Below, one piece after another: positions 44,177 to 53,651 of a stretch of 64,000 nucleotides of DNA. Both the position numbers and the translations under genes were made by a program. The notes under the pieces were generated by a model, which saw only the letters and a program-made list of their open reading frames with translations, did not search any database and was not told the origin of the DNA. Source of the DNA: Pseudomonas sp. PD9R (lineage in GTDB: Bacteria; Pseudomonadota; Gammaproteobacteria; Pseudomonadales; Pseudomonadaceae); NCBI RefSeq assembly GCF_019200975.1, contig NZ_JAHTMR010000009.1, positions 1-64,000 of the forward strand, in the 5' to 3' direction. How positions within the stretch are numbered: the stretch's first letter is position 1; the number at the start of each line of letters is the position of its first letter.

Positions 44177-44989
44177 TTAGCTCAACTCAAGCCAGATCGG
44201 CGCATGGTCCGAAGGCTTTTCCATACCGCGCAGTTCGTAATCCACGCCAGCATCCTTGACCCGTGGCAACAGCCCGTGGGACGCCATGATCACGTCGATC
44301 CGCAGCCCACGCTTGGGCTCGTCCTCAAAGCCGCGGCTGCGATAGTCGAACCAACTGAAGCGGTCGGCCACCTCCGGGTTCAGGTGACGGAAGCTGTCCA
44401 CCAGGCCCCAGTTTTTCAGGCGGGCCATCCACTCGCGTTCTTCGGGCAGGAAGCTGCACTTACCGGTTTTCAGCCAGCGCTTCATGTTATCGGGGCCGAT
44501 GCCGATGTCGCAGTCTTCCGGGGAGATGTTCACATCACCCATCACTACAAGCGGCTGATCGTTTTTGAACTGGGTTTCCAGCAGTTGCTGCAGATCGTTG
44601 TAAAAACGTTGCTTGGCTGGGAATTTGGTCGGGTGGTCGCGGCTTTCACCTTGTGGGAAATAGCCGTTCATGATCGTCACCGGCACGCCGTTGGCGTCAG
44701 CGAAAGTGCCCCAAATGAAGCGCCGCTGAGCATCTTCTTCATCGGTGGCAAAACCTTTGTGCAACGCCAGCGGTTCTTGACGCGACAGCAGGGCGACACC
44801 GTAGTGACCCTTTTGCCCGTGGAAATACACGTGGTAGCCCAGGGCTTTGACTTCATCGAGCGGGAACTGGTCGTCGTGGACCTTGGTTTCCTGCAAACCG
44901 ATCACATCGGGCTGGTGCTTTTCGATCAGCGCCGCCAGCTGATGGGGACGAGCGCGCAGCCCGTTGATGTTGAAGGAGACGATCTTCAT
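44177..44989 (-). CDS. xthA: Exodeoxyribonuclease III
   Basis: 270 aa from ATG 44989 (MKIVSFNINGLRARPHQLAALIEKHQPDVIG); a longer reading exists but lacks conservation. AP endonuclease/exonuclease III family: QETKVHDDQFP, GDVNISPEDCDIG, and SDHAPIWLEL with the catalytic His. Repairs abasic sites and removes 3' blocks. Single gene, with the microsatellite just 3' to it. Confidence 0.95.
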   Translation of the reverse strand: MKIVSFNINGLRARPHQLAALIEKHQPDVIGLQETKVHDDQFPLDEVKALGYHVYFHGQKGHYGVALLSRQEPLALHKGFATDEEDAQRRFIWGTFADANGVPVTIMNGYFPQGESRDHPTKFPAKQRFYNDLQQLLETQFKNDQPLVVMGDVNISPEDCDIGIGPDNMKRWLKTGKCSFLPEEREWMARLKNWGLVDSFRHLNPEVADRFSWFDYRSRGFEDEPKRGLRIDVIMASHGLLPRVKDAGVDYELRGMEKPSDHAPIWLELS

Positions 44990-45334
44990 GGTCGGCAGTC
45001 CTGGCAAAAGGGCGATGCTAGCTGACATGTGGGAATCGGGCCAGTGTTGGGGTGAGGGGATTTACTCAGTTCTGTGAGATCTCTGCTGGTGGTACCGGCC
45101 TCTTCGCGGGCAAGCCTCGCTCCTGCAGTGAATCGGTGTCATCCATAAAACCTGTAGGAGCGAGGCTTGCCCGCGAAGTGGCCGGCAGTACTAACAAATT
45201 CAGCTCGGCTCGACGCATTAGTTGGCTCGCCATCCCATGTCTGGTCTATACCTGTGGGGGAACTGTGTCGTCACCCAACGGCTCGTAACAACAAGAGTGC
45301 AGCCCTCCGAGCTGTGCCGGGGAGATCAACCGTC
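44990..45334. other. Intergenic region xthA / GNAT gene
   Basis: 345 bp containing one REP-like pair at about 45101-45180 and otherwise no recognisable gene or RNA. It must hold promoters for two divergent genes, none clear by eye. Confidence 0.45.
45101..45180. repeat. REP-like inverted pair
   Basis: CTTCGCGGGCAAGCCTCGCTCCTGCAG and CCTGTAGGAGCGAGGCTTGCCCGCGAAG; same sub-type as at 42541 and 56587. Confidence 0.8.
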
Positions 45335-45985
45335 ATGCCCGAAACCTCGATCGCCATCGCCGATATTCACATGCTCGACAGCGGCTATTCCCGCGAAGCG
45401 CGATCCCTGTTGTATCAGGCTTACCGGCACGAGCCGACGTTCGGCTATCTGTTCGAAGCAGAACGTCCCGGTTATGAGCAGCGGGTGCGCGCCACCGTAC
45501 GCGAACTGGTCAAACAGCACTTTCTACAAGATTTGCCGGCCATCGGCCTGCTGGTCAACGACCGCTTGATCGGCATCGCTTTGATCGCGCCGCCGCAACG
45601 GCGTCTGGGCATCACGGAGAGTTGGGCCTGGCGTCTGCGCATGGTGCTCAGCACCGGATTTCGCTGCACCCGCCGTTACCTCGAATATCACGATGCGGTG
45701 ATGGCTTGTGTGCCGTCCGATTCGGTGCACTTGCTGCCGTTGCTGGGGATTCACCCGCAATTTCAAGGCAAGCACTTCGGTGAACAACTGCTGCAAGCGG
45801 TCCATAACTGGTGCGCAGTCGATGAGCACTCTCAGGGCGTTGTCCTTGATACCGGCAATCCGCGCTATCTGGAGTTCTATAAACGTCAGGGCTATGAGGA
45901 AATCGGTGAGGTTGCCGTAGGCCCGATCCGTGAACATGTGTTTTTTCACGCCAACCCTCAGGTGGTACAAACAGCGACGGCATAA
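45335..45985 (+). CDS. GNAT-family N-acetyltransferase
   Basis: 216 aa from ATG 45335 (MPETSIAIADIHMLDSGY) with GGGGAGA upstream. GNAT core: VHLLPLLGIHPQFQGKHFGEQLLQAVHNWC (acetyl-CoA site Q/RxxGxG/A form, here QGKHFGEQLL) and GVVLDTGNPRYLEFYKRQGYEEIGE. Substrate unknown. Upstream of tamA on the same strand, 76 bp apart; no obvious functional link. Confidence 0.82.
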   Translation: MPETSIAIADIHMLDSGYSREARSLLYQAYRHEPTFGYLFEAERPGYEQRVRATVRELVKQHFLQDLPAIGLLVNDRLIGIALIAPPQRRLGITESWAWRLRMVLSTGFRCTRRYLEYHDAVMACVPSDSVHLLPLLGIHPQFQGKHFGEQLLQAVHNWCAVDEHSQGVVLDTGNPRYLEFYKRQGYEEIGEVAVGPIREHVFFHANPQVVQTATA

Positions 45986-46061
45986 ACATCGAACTTTCGG
46001 GACCGGCCAGGCTCTATCACGCTCCCTTGTTCAAGTTCCGCTCGTGATAGCATCCGCGCCT

Positions 46062-47789
46062 ATGAAGTTTCCAGGAAGAATTACCAGTGGCGTGCTGATG
46101 CTGATTTCCAGCTGCGCGGCGCTGGCGCAAAGTGAATTGGATGTGCGGATCAAACCGTCCAACGACGAACTGAAAGCCAATATAGAGGGCTATATCGGCA
46201 GCCTTGGCGATCGTGACGAAGAAGCCTTGCTGCGCTTCAGTCGTGGCGCCGAGGAACAGGCGCGCAAGGCCGCCCAGGCCTTGGGTTACTACCAGCCGCA
46301 GATCGACAGCGACGTGAAGGGCGGCAAAAAACCGCGTTTGATACTGACCATCGACCCTGGCGAGCCGGTGCATTTGCGCAACGTCACCATCCGTATCGAC
46401 GGTCCGGCCGCTTCCCTCAAATCCTTTCGCTTACCCAATGACCACGCGCTGAAAACCGGCGCGGTACTCAACCATGGTCATTACGAAGACGCCAAGCGGC
46501 TGATCCAGAACCAGGCCTCGCGTTACGGTTTCTTCAATGGGCGCTTTACCAGTTCGAAACTCTCGGTGGACCCGCGAGCCGGCGTCGCCGATATCGAACT
46601 GATCTACGACAGCGGGCCGCGTTATTCCCTGGGCAAGGTCAGTTTTGAAGGCGACACGCCGTTCGACGAGGACCTGCTGCAACGCATGGTGCCGTTCAAG
46701 GCGGGCGCGCCGTATGACTCCGAGCTGATCGCCGAACTCAACCAGGCGATGCAATCGAGCGGCTATTTCGAGAGCGTTCGAGTGGACGCGACACCGACCG
46801 CGTCCAAGGACAATGTGATCCCGGTGGACGTTAAGCTCGAAACCCGCAAGCCGCGCACCATGGGCCTCGGGCTGGGCTATTCCACTGACGTCGGCCCGCG
46901 GATCAAGGCCAACTGGACCCGGCACTGGGTCAATCCGCAGGGGCACAGCTATGGCTGGGAAACCGAAGTCTCGGCGCCACGGCAAAATGTCGGGGTGTTT
47001 TACGACATTCCCCTGGACCCGCCGCTGACCGACAAACTGCGTTTCGCCGGCGGCTATCAAAATGAAGAAATTGCCGACAAGGACAGCCTGAGCAAGCTGC
47101 TGACCCTCGGCCCCGAGTGGCACAGCAAGTTGCCCAGCGGCTGGCAGCGCGTGGTGTCACTCAAGTGGCAGCGCGAGGAATACCGCCTCGGTGACGACTC
47201 AGGGCTCAGCACCTTGCTGATGCCCGGCGTGAGTTATTCGTACCTGAAAAGTGACAACCGTATCGATCCGCACAACGGCTATCGTCTGCAATTCGAAAGC
47301 AAAGTGGCCAAGGAAGGCCTGGGTTCTGATAACAATCTGGTTTACGGCACGGCATTGGTCAAAGGCCTGACCACGGTCTTCGACAAACACCGTTTCCTGG
47401 GTCGGGTGCAGGTCGGTGGCAGTGCCACCAACGGCTACAAGTCGGTGCCGCCATCGCTGCGGTTTTTCGCCGGTGGCGATCAGAGCGTGCGCGGCTACGA
47501 CTACCAAAGCCTGTCCCCGGAAAACAACGAGGGTGACCGTATCGGTGGTCGCTACATGGTCACCGCCAGCGCGGAGTACCAGTACTCCATCGCCGAAAAG
47601 TGGCGGGTTGCAACCTTTGTCGATCAAGGCAATGCCTTTAATACACTCGAACTGCCTAACCTCAAGACCGGGGTTGGTATCGGCATACGCTGGGTTTCGC
47701 CGGTGGGGCCGATCCGCCTCGACCTGGCCCATGCGCTGGACGACGATGGCGGTATTCGATTGCACTTTTCCATGGGGCCTGAGCTTTGA
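46062..47789 (+). CDS. tamA: Outer-membrane protein TamA (BamA family)
   Basis: 575 aa from ATG 46062 (MKFPGRITSGVLMLISSC). Signal peptide ending about AQS, three POTRA domains (about 25-255) and a C-terminal Omp85 barrel with the RGYDYQSLSP lid/loop motif (the VRGYDYQS segment) and the terminal IRLHFSMGPEL strand. With TamB in the inner membrane it helps insert some outer-membrane proteins and carry phospholipids. The tamB start codon overlaps its stop. Confidence 0.93.
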   Translation: MKFPGRITSGVLMLISSCAALAQSELDVRIKPSNDELKANIEGYIGSLGDRDEEALLRFSRGAEEQARKAAQALGYYQPQIDSDVKGGKKPRLILTIDPGEPVHLRNVTIRIDGPAASLKSFRLPNDHALKTGAVLNHGHYEDAKRLIQNQASRYGFFNGRFTSSKLSVDPRAGVADIELIYDSGPRYSLGKVSFEGDTPFDEDLLQRMVPFKAGAPYDSELIAELNQAMQSSGYFESVRVDATPTASKDNVIPVDVKLETRKPRTMGLGLGYSTDVGPRIKANWTRHWVNPQGHSYGWETEVSAPRQNVGVFYDIPLDPPLTDKLRFAGGYQNEEIADKDSLSKLLTLGPEWHSKLPSGWQRVVSLKWQREEYRLGDDSGLSTLLMPGVSYSYLKSDNRIDPHNGYRLQFESKVAKEGLGSDNNLVYGTALVKGLTTVFDKHRFLGRVQVGGSATNGYKSVPPSLRFFAGGDQSVRGYDYQSLSPENNEGDRIGGRYMVTASAEYQYSIAEKWRVATFVDQGNAFNTLELPNLKTGVGIGIRWVSPVGPIRLDLAHALDDDGGIRLHFSMGPEL

Positions 47790-50700
47790 AGCGTGGTTTG
47801 AAAATAACGCTGCTGACAATTTTGGCCCTGCTGGTGCTGATTATCGTGGCGCTGGGTTCGGTGCTGGGTACGGCAACGGGCAGCCGCTGGGCACTTGGCT
47901 TTGTTCCGGGTTTGACGCTGGACAATTTTCAGGGGCGTTTGGGCGGCCAATGGAGCGCCGATCGCGTTTTGTGGCAGCAGGACACCAGCCGGGTTGAGCT
48001 GAACAAGGTCATTTTTGCCTGGTCACCGTTGTGTTTGACGCGCAGGGCCTTGTGCATCGAGCAATTGAAGGCCGATCAAGTCAGCCTGCAATTCCCGCCG
48101 GGTACGGACGAAAACAGCAGCGGTGAGATCAAGCTCCCAGACCTCAACTTGCCGTTGGCGCTCGAACTTGGTGATGTGCAGGTTGGCAGTCTGCTGTTCA
48201 ACGGCAGTGAGCAACTCAAGGGGCTGCAACTGGCGGCGCACTGGACGGCCAACGGCTTGCAGATCGATTCGGTGAAACTGCAGCGCGACGAGCTGAGCCT
48301 GAACCTGTCTGGCCTGCTGCAACCCTCTGGTAATTGGCCGCTCAAGGCCGAAGGCAAACTGACGCTGCCAGCACCCGGCCCCGAACCGTGGGCGCTGGCG
48401 CTAAAAATCGACGGCGATCTGCTGAAAACCCTGAACCTGAACGCTGCCAGCAGCGGTTACCTGAACGGGCAACTGACCGGCGAATTGCAACCGCTGGTGT
48501 CGAACCTGCCCGCCAAGGTACGCATCACCGCCGATGGCTTCAAACCCAGTGCCGAGCTGCCGGACACCTTGCAACTCAATCAACTTGAGCTGACGGGTGA
48601 AGGCGACCTGAAAAACGGTTACGCGCTGCTCGGCAACGCCTCGTTGCCCGCCGAACTGGGCCCGGTTGCACTGATGCTGCAAGGCAGGGTCGACGCCAAT
48701 GGCGCGCAAATCGCCGCGCTGGAACTGACGGCCAACGACAAGCAAAACCTCAAGCTCAGTGGGCAAATCGACTGGAGCAAAGGCCTGAGTGCCGAAGCGA
48801 AAATCGACTGGCTGGACTTCCCGTGGCACCGCCTCTATCCGCTGATCGACGAACCTGACGTGGCCTTGCGCAGTTTCATCGGTGAAGTCTCCTACACCGA
48901 CGGCAAATACCTCGGCAATTTTAAAGCGGCGCTGGACGGCCCGGCCGGGGCGTTCAGCCTGACCAGCCCGTTTGCCGGTGACCTGACGAAAATCTACCTG
49001 CAACAAATTCAACTCACCGCCGGGCAGGGCAAGGCCGAAGGCCACTTGAACCTGCAATTCGCCGACGGCATCGCCTGGGATACCGCGCTGGATCTGTCGG
49101 CGATCAACCCGGCGTATTGGGTTGCCGAACTACCGGGCACTCTCGCCGGACCGCTGCGCAGTCAAGGCGAAATGAAAAACGAAAAACTCAGCCTGAGCGC
49201 CGATCTCGATCTGAAAGGCAAACTGCGTGGCCAGCCTGCCGTGATTCAAGCCAAGGCCGATGGTGGCGGCGAGCAATGGAACCTCAACGCGCTGCAAATT
49301 CGCTTGGGTGACAACAGCATCAACGGCAAGGGCAGCCTGCACCAGAAGCTCGCCGGGCAGATCGATATCAAGCTACCGCGCCTGGCCCAGCTCTGGCCGC
49401 AACTGCGCGGACAAATCAACGGGCGGGTCGATGTCGCTGGAACACTCAAGGCACCCCAAGGCAAGTTCGGGCTGCAAGGATCGCAACTGGCGTTTGCCGA
49501 CAATCGTCTGCAAAGCTTGAACCTGGACGCGACCCTCGACAGCGCGCAACGGGCGAAGATCGACCTCAAGGGCAGCGGCATTCAGGCCGGTGACACCTCG
49601 CTGGGCACACTGACCGCCAGCGGCCAGGGCGATATCAAAAACCAGAAACTGAACCTCGACCTGCAAGGGCCGAAGCTGAAACTCGCCCTCGGCCTCGACG
49701 GCAATCTGGACAAAGGCAACTGGCGTGGACGCTTGGCCAGCGGCGATATCCAGGCCGGTGGCCAGGACTGGAAGCTGCAAGGCCCCGCAAAACTGGAGCG
49801 ACTGGCGGACGGCAAAATCAATTTTGGCGCCCATTGCTGGGCGTCCGGACAGGCCAGCCTGTGCGGGGAAGATTCTCGTCTGATGCCTGAGCCGAAGCTG
49901 CGTTACCACCTCAAGCAATTCCCCATCGACAGCCTCGCGCAATGGCTGCCCAAGGATTTTGCCTGGCAAGGCCGGCTCAATGCCGATGTGCAATTGGACC
50001 TGCCGGCCAGCGGCCCGAACGGTCAGATCAGCATCGACGCCAGCGGCGGCACCTTGCGGATGAAGGAAAAAGATCAGTGGCTGGACTTCCCGTACCAGAC
50101 CCTGAAGCTCACCAGCAAACTCACGCCCAAGCGCATCGACACCGATCTCAACTTCGTCGGTGGCAAGCTTGGCGAACTGATGGTGCAGGCGCAGATCAAC
50201 CCGTTGCCAAAAAACAAACCGTTGAGTGGTTCATTCCGTTTGAGTGGCCTCGACTTGTCGGTGGCGCGGCCGTTCGTGCCCATGGTCGAAAAACTGACCG
50301 GGCGTTTGAATGGCAGCGGCACGATTGCCGGTACGCTGATGGCGCCGCTGGTCAACGGCAACCTGCTGCTGAGCGACGGCGAAGTGTCCGGCCCCGAATT
50401 GCCGATGGCACTTCAAGGCTTGCAGCTTCAAGCTGTTATCGCCGGCGAAACCGTGCAGCTCAATGGCGGCTGGAAAAGCGGCAAGAGCGGGCAGGGCAGC
50501 TTGACCGGCAATGTTGCCTGGGGCCAGGCGCTGGTGGTGGATCTGGCACTCAAGGGTTCTCAGTTGCCGGTGACCGTCGAACCTTACGCCAAGCTCGAAG
50601 TGGCGCCGGACCTGAAGATCTCGATCAAGGACGACAAGCTGGCGGTGGCCGGTAAAGTGTTGATACCCAGGGGTGAAATCACCATTCGCGAATTACCACC

Positions 50701-51460
50701 CTCGACGATCAAGGTTTCCGGCGACACGGTGATCGTCGGCCAGCAGACCGAAGAGGGTAAGCCGCCAATGGCCACGGTCATGGACATTGACGTGGTGGTC
50801 GGCGAGGACAAACTGAGTTTCGCCGGGTTTGGTCTCACGGCAAACCTGCAAGGTCATGTGCACATCGGCGACAACCTGGACACTCGCGGTGAACTCTGGC
50901 TCAACGACGGGCGTTATCGTGCCTATGGCCAACGGCTGACGGTGCGCCGGGCGCGCTTGTTGTTTGCCGGCCCGATCGACCAGCCGTACCTGGACATCGA
51001 AGCCATTCGCCAGACCGACGACGTGATCGCCGGTATTCGCTTGAGCGGCAGCGCCGAACAGCCGACCACGCAAATTTTCTCCGAGCCGGCCATGAGTCAG
51101 GAACAGGCGTTGTCCTACCTAGTGCTGGGCCGTCCGTTGAGCAGCAACGGCGAGGACAACAACATGCTCGCTCAAGCGGCCCTCGGCTTAGGTTTGATGG
51201 GCAGTTCCGGGGTGACCGGCGGTCTGGCGAAAAACCTCGGCATCGAGGATTTCCAGCTCGACACCCAGGGCAGCGGCAACACCACCAGCGTGGTGGCCAG
51301 TGGCAACCTCTCCGAGAAACTCAGCTTGCGTTATGGCGTGGGTGTGTTCGAGCCGGCGAACACCATTGCCTTGCGTTACAAACTGAGCAAAAAGGTCTAC
51401 CTCGAAGCGGCCGGCGGCGTGGCCAGTTCGCTGGATATCTTCTACAAGCGGGATTTTTAG
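47786..51460 (+). CDS. tamB: Translocation/assembly module protein TamB
   Basis: 1224 aa, TTG start at 47786 overlapping the tamA stop (TTGA). N-terminal membrane anchor (about 5-25; LKITLLTILALLVLIIVALGSVLG), a very long repetitive beta-taco/AsmA-like groove and the C-terminal DUF490 block with AYGQRLTVRRARLLFAGPIDQPYLDIEAIR, TQIFSEPAMSQEQALSYLVLGRP and ending IFYKRDF. Forms a periplasm-spanning conduit with TamA. Confidence 0.94.
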   Translation: MKRGLKITLLTILALLVLIIVALGSVLGTATGSRWALGFVPGLTLDNFQGRLGGQWSADRVLWQQDTSRVELNKVIFAWSPLCLTRRALCIEQLKADQVSLQFPPGTDENSSGEIKLPDLNLPLALELGDVQVGSLLFNGSEQLKGLQLAAHWTANGLQIDSVKLQRDELSLNLSGLLQPSGNWPLKAEGKLTLPAPGPEPWALALKIDGDLLKTLNLNAASSGYLNGQLTGELQPLVSNLPAKVRITADGFKPSAELPDTLQLNQLELTGEGDLKNGYALLGNASLPAELGPVALMLQGRVDANGAQIAALELTANDKQNLKLSGQIDWSKGLSAEAKIDWLDFPWHRLYPLIDEPDVALRSFIGEVSYTDGKYLGNFKAALDGPAGAFSLTSPFAGDLTKIYLQQIQLTAGQGKAEGHLNLQFADGIAWDTALDLSAINPAYWVAELPGTLAGPLRSQGEMKNEKLSLSADLDLKGKLRGQPAVIQAKADGGGEQWNLNALQIRLGDNSINGKGSLHQKLAGQIDIKLPRLAQLWPQLRGQINGRVDVAGTLKAPQGKFGLQGSQLAFADNRLQSLNLDATLDSAQRAKIDLKGSGIQAGDTSLGTLTASGQGDIKNQKLNLDLQGPKLKLALGLDGNLDKGNWRGRLASGDIQAGGQDWKLQGPAKLERLADGKINFGAHCWASGQASLCGEDSRLMPEPKLRYHLKQFPIDSLAQWLPKDFAWQGRLNADVQLDLPASGPNGQISIDASGGTLRMKEKDQWLDFPYQTLKLTSKLTPKRIDTDLNFVGGKLGELMVQAQINPLPKNKPLSGSFRLSGLDLSVARPFVPMVEKLTGRLNGSGTIAGTLMAPLVNGNLLLSDGEVSGPELPMALQGLQLQAVIAGETVQLNGGWKSGKSGQGSLTGNVAWGQALVVDLALKGSQLPVTVEPYAKLEVAPDLKISIKDDKLAVAGKVLIPRGEITIRELPPSTIKVSGDTVIVGQQTEEGKPPMATVMDIDVVVGEDKLSFAGFGLTANLQGHVHIGDNLDTRGELWLNDGRYRAYGQRLTVRRARLLFAGPIDQPYLDIEAIRQTDDVIAGIRLSGSAEQPTTQIFSEPAMSQEQALSYLVLGRPLSSNGEDNNMLAQAALGLGLMGSSGVTGGLAKNLGIEDFQLDTQGSGNTTSVVASGNLSEKLSLRYGVGVFEPANTIALRYKLSKKVYLEAAGGVASSLDIFYKRDF

Positions 51461-51470
51461 TCCCTTAAAA

Positions 51471-51576
51471 AATCAAAAGATCGCAGCCTTCGGCAGCTCC
51501 TACATTGACCGTGTTCGCCCGTATTTATGGGGTGTATGCGCCCCTGTAGGAGCTGCCCAAGGCTGCGATTTTTTGC
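51471..51576. repeat. REP-like inverted pair
   Basis: AATCAAAAGATCGCAGCCTTCGGCAGCTCCTACA and its partner CTGTAGGAGCTGCCCAAGGCTGCGATTTTTTG. Lies 3' of tamB and may end its transcript. Confidence 0.8.
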
Positions 51577-51626
51577 ATCCTGCCCCACCGTTTATCAACG
51601 AATTACAAAGCATCCTAACTATTTCA

Positions 51627-51654
51627 TTGACATTCGCTGCCTAGGCAGTAACAT
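51627..51654 (+). promoter_or_regulatory. Promoter of the marR-efflux operon with operator in its spacer
   Basis: TTGACA (51627-51632), 16 bp spacer, TAACAT (51649-51654). The spacer holds the perfect palindrome CTGCCTAGGCAG (51637-51648), so a bound MarR dimer would block RNA polymerase directly. Confidence 0.72.
51637..51648. promoter_or_regulatory. MarR operator, copy 1
   Basis: Perfect 12 bp palindrome CTGCCTAGGCAG, preceded by ACATTCG. Copy 2 lies 33 bp downstream with the matching context ACATTCA, making a 19 bp direct repeat with one mismatch. Confidence 0.85.
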
Positions 51655-51669
51655 CTCGACATACATTCA

Positions 51670-51681
51670 CTGCCTAGGCAG
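51670..51681. promoter_or_regulatory. MarR operator, copy 2
   Basis: Second CTGCCTAGGCAG, 33 bp (about three helical turns) from copy 1 and 15 bp before the marR start codon. Both dimers would sit on the same DNA face. Confidence 0.85.
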
Positions 51682-51696
51682 CTAATTGGTGTCCAG

Positions 51697-52170
51697 ATGA
51701 AACATTTCACGCCAGACGATTTCCACAATTGCCATCTCGGTCTCTTGCTCGGACGCGCCGCGCTGCTCAAGGACAAGATCATCGACACGCACATGGAACC
51801 CCACGGCATCACCGCCGCGCAGTTCAAAGTGCTGATCATCATGGCCCAGTACGGCGTCGATACGCCGGCCGAGCTGTGCCGGCACCTATCCCTGGACAGC
51901 GGTTCGATGACGCGGATGCTCGATCGTCTGGAGCAGAAAGGTTTCCTCGCCCGCCAGCGTTCCGAAGCGGATCGCCGTCAGGTTCAGCTGGTGCTCACCG
52001 AAGAGGGCCTGAAGCTGGCCGCTCTTCTGCCGCACATCGGTGCCGAAGCCATGAACGAACTGGCCGGCGGCATCACTTCGGACGAATTGAAAACCCTGGA
52101 ACAGATCCTCAAGAAAATTTTGGTGGCAGCGGGTGACCCGATCACCTTGCTGCGGGTAGGTGACAAATGA
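51697..52170 (+). CDS. MarR-family repressor of the efflux operon
   Basis: 157 aa winged-helix regulator: HGITAAQFKVLIIMAQYGVDTPAELCRHLSLDSGSMTRMLDRLEQKGFLARQRSEADRRQVQLVLTEEG. It is first gene of the operon with outer-membrane factor, fusion protein and DHA2 transporter. The next gene starts inside its stop (ATGA). Two identical palindromes in its own promoter argue for autorepression relieved by a drug or aromatic compound. Confidence 0.9.
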   Translation: MKHFTPDDFHNCHLGLLLGRAALLKDKIIDTHMEPHGITAAQFKVLIIMAQYGVDTPAELCRHLSLDSGSMTRMLDRLEQKGFLARQRSEADRRQVQLVLTEEGLKLAALLPHIGAEAMNELAGGITSDELKTLEQILKKILVAAGDPITLLRVGDK

Positions 52171-53636
52171 GCAGCAAAACCTTGCGTACCGGTTTCAGTC
52201 TGGTGCTGTTGGCCATGACCCTCGCCGGTTGCGCCAACTACAGCGGCCTGAACACCGAAGGCGTCAGCCTCGATGCGAAACACCTCAACGCCGGGCAAAC
52301 CCTCAGCGGCGTGAAACTGTCGCCGGCGGCCTGGCCGAAAAGCGACTGGTGGAAAAGCCTCGGTGACCCGCAGCTCGACGGCCTGATCCGCGAAGCCCTG
52401 CACGACAGCCCCGACATGCAAATCGCCGACGCCCGTGCGCATCAGGCCAGCGCCGCCGCTTACGCCGCCGACGCCGCGCGGATGCCGACCGTTGATGCCA
52501 GCGCGGGTGTCACCCGTTCGCGTCTGGCCCGTGATCAAGATCCAAAAGGGCAGGGCGATGCGTACGCGACGGTGCGTAACATCGGCGCCAGTTTCAATTA
52601 CAACTTCGATCTTTGGGGCGGCCAGCGCGACACCTGGGAAGCCGCACTGGGCCAGGCCCGTGCCGCCGAAGTCGATCAGCAGGCTGCGCAGTTGACCTTG
52701 TCTGCCGACGTCGCCCGCGCCTACAGCGATCTGGGTCAGGCGCACATCGTTTATGACCTGTCCGCTGAAGACCTCAAGCGCACCCGGCAGATGCTCGACC
52801 TGAGCAAGCGCCGCTTGAGTGCCGGGATCGACAGCCAGTACCAGTTCCAGCAGACCGAAAGCCTGGAAGCGACATCCGAAGCAAACCTGATCGACGCCGA
52901 GAAACGCCTGCAAAGTGCGAAAATCGCACTGGCCGTGCTGCTCGGTAAAGGCCCGGATCGCGGCAATGAAATCGCTAGACCGAAAATCCTTCAGGCCAGC
53001 GCCGTGGCGTTGCCGTCGGTACTGCCAGCCGAGCTGCTCGGTCGTCGTCCAGACCTGGTGGCTGCGCGCTGGCGGGTCGAGGCGGCGAGCAAAAACATTG
53101 ACGCCGGCAAGACCCAGTTTTATCCCAACTTGAACCTCAGCGCCGCCGCCGGTGCCGAATCTTTGTTGGGCGACGCGATGTTCGGTTCGGCCAGTCGTTT
53201 CTTCAACGTCGGGCCGACGATTTCGCTGCCGATCTTCGACGGTGGCCGCCTGCGTGCCGACCTCGATTCCCGCGACGCCGATTACGACCTCGCAGTGGCG
53301 CAGTACAACAAAAGCCTGGTGAAAGCGCTGGGGGATGTCAGCGACAGCATCAACCAGCTGCGCGATATCGGCCGGCAAATCGCTGCACAGCAGCACGCCA
53401 CGGACATTGCCCAGGATTCTTACAACACCGTGGTCCAGCGGTACGGTTCCGGCATCGGCAACTACCTGGACGTGCTCAGCATCGAGCAGCAATTGCTCCA
53501 GGCCCAGCGTCAATTGGCCAACCTGAATGCCGAGCAGATCGACCTGTCGATCCAACTGATGCAGGCGCTGGGTGGCGGGTTTCAGCCCGACAACATTGCT
53601 TCTGCCAACACTTCGCCAGCCACGCTGAGCCACTAA
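52167..53636 (+). CDS. Outer-membrane efflux lipoprotein (NodT family)
   Basis: 489 aa lipoprotein: signal peptide ends in a lipobox, MTLAGCANY (Cys at about 23). TolC/OprM-type channel with two repeated OEP domains rich in Ala and Gln coiled coil (RTRQMLDLSKRRLSAGIDSQYQFQQTESLEA). NodT/CmeC-like. Forms the outer-membrane exit duct for the EmrAB-like pair encoded downstream. Overlaps marR by 4 bp. Confidence 0.9.
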   Translation: MSSKTLRTGFSLVLLAMTLAGCANYSGLNTEGVSLDAKHLNAGQTLSGVKLSPAAWPKSDWWKSLGDPQLDGLIREALHDSPDMQIADARAHQASAAAYAADAARMPTVDASAGVTRSRLARDQDPKGQGDAYATVRNIGASFNYNFDLWGGQRDTWEAALGQARAAEVDQQAAQLTLSADVARAYSDLGQAHIVYDLSAEDLKRTRQMLDLSKRRLSAGIDSQYQFQQTESLEATSEANLIDAEKRLQSAKIALAVLLGKGPDRGNEIARPKILQASAVALPSVLPAELLGRRPDLVAARWRVEAASKNIDAGKTQFYPNLNLSAAAGAESLLGDAMFGSASRFFNVGPTISLPIFDGGRLRADLDSRDADYDLAVAQYNKSLVKALGDVSDSINQLRDIGRQIAAQQHATDIAQDSYNTVVQRYGSGIGNYLDVLSIEQQLLQAQRQLANLNAEQIDLSIQLMQALGGGFQPDNIASANTSPATLSH

Positions 53637-53651
53637 TTCAAGGTATTTGTC

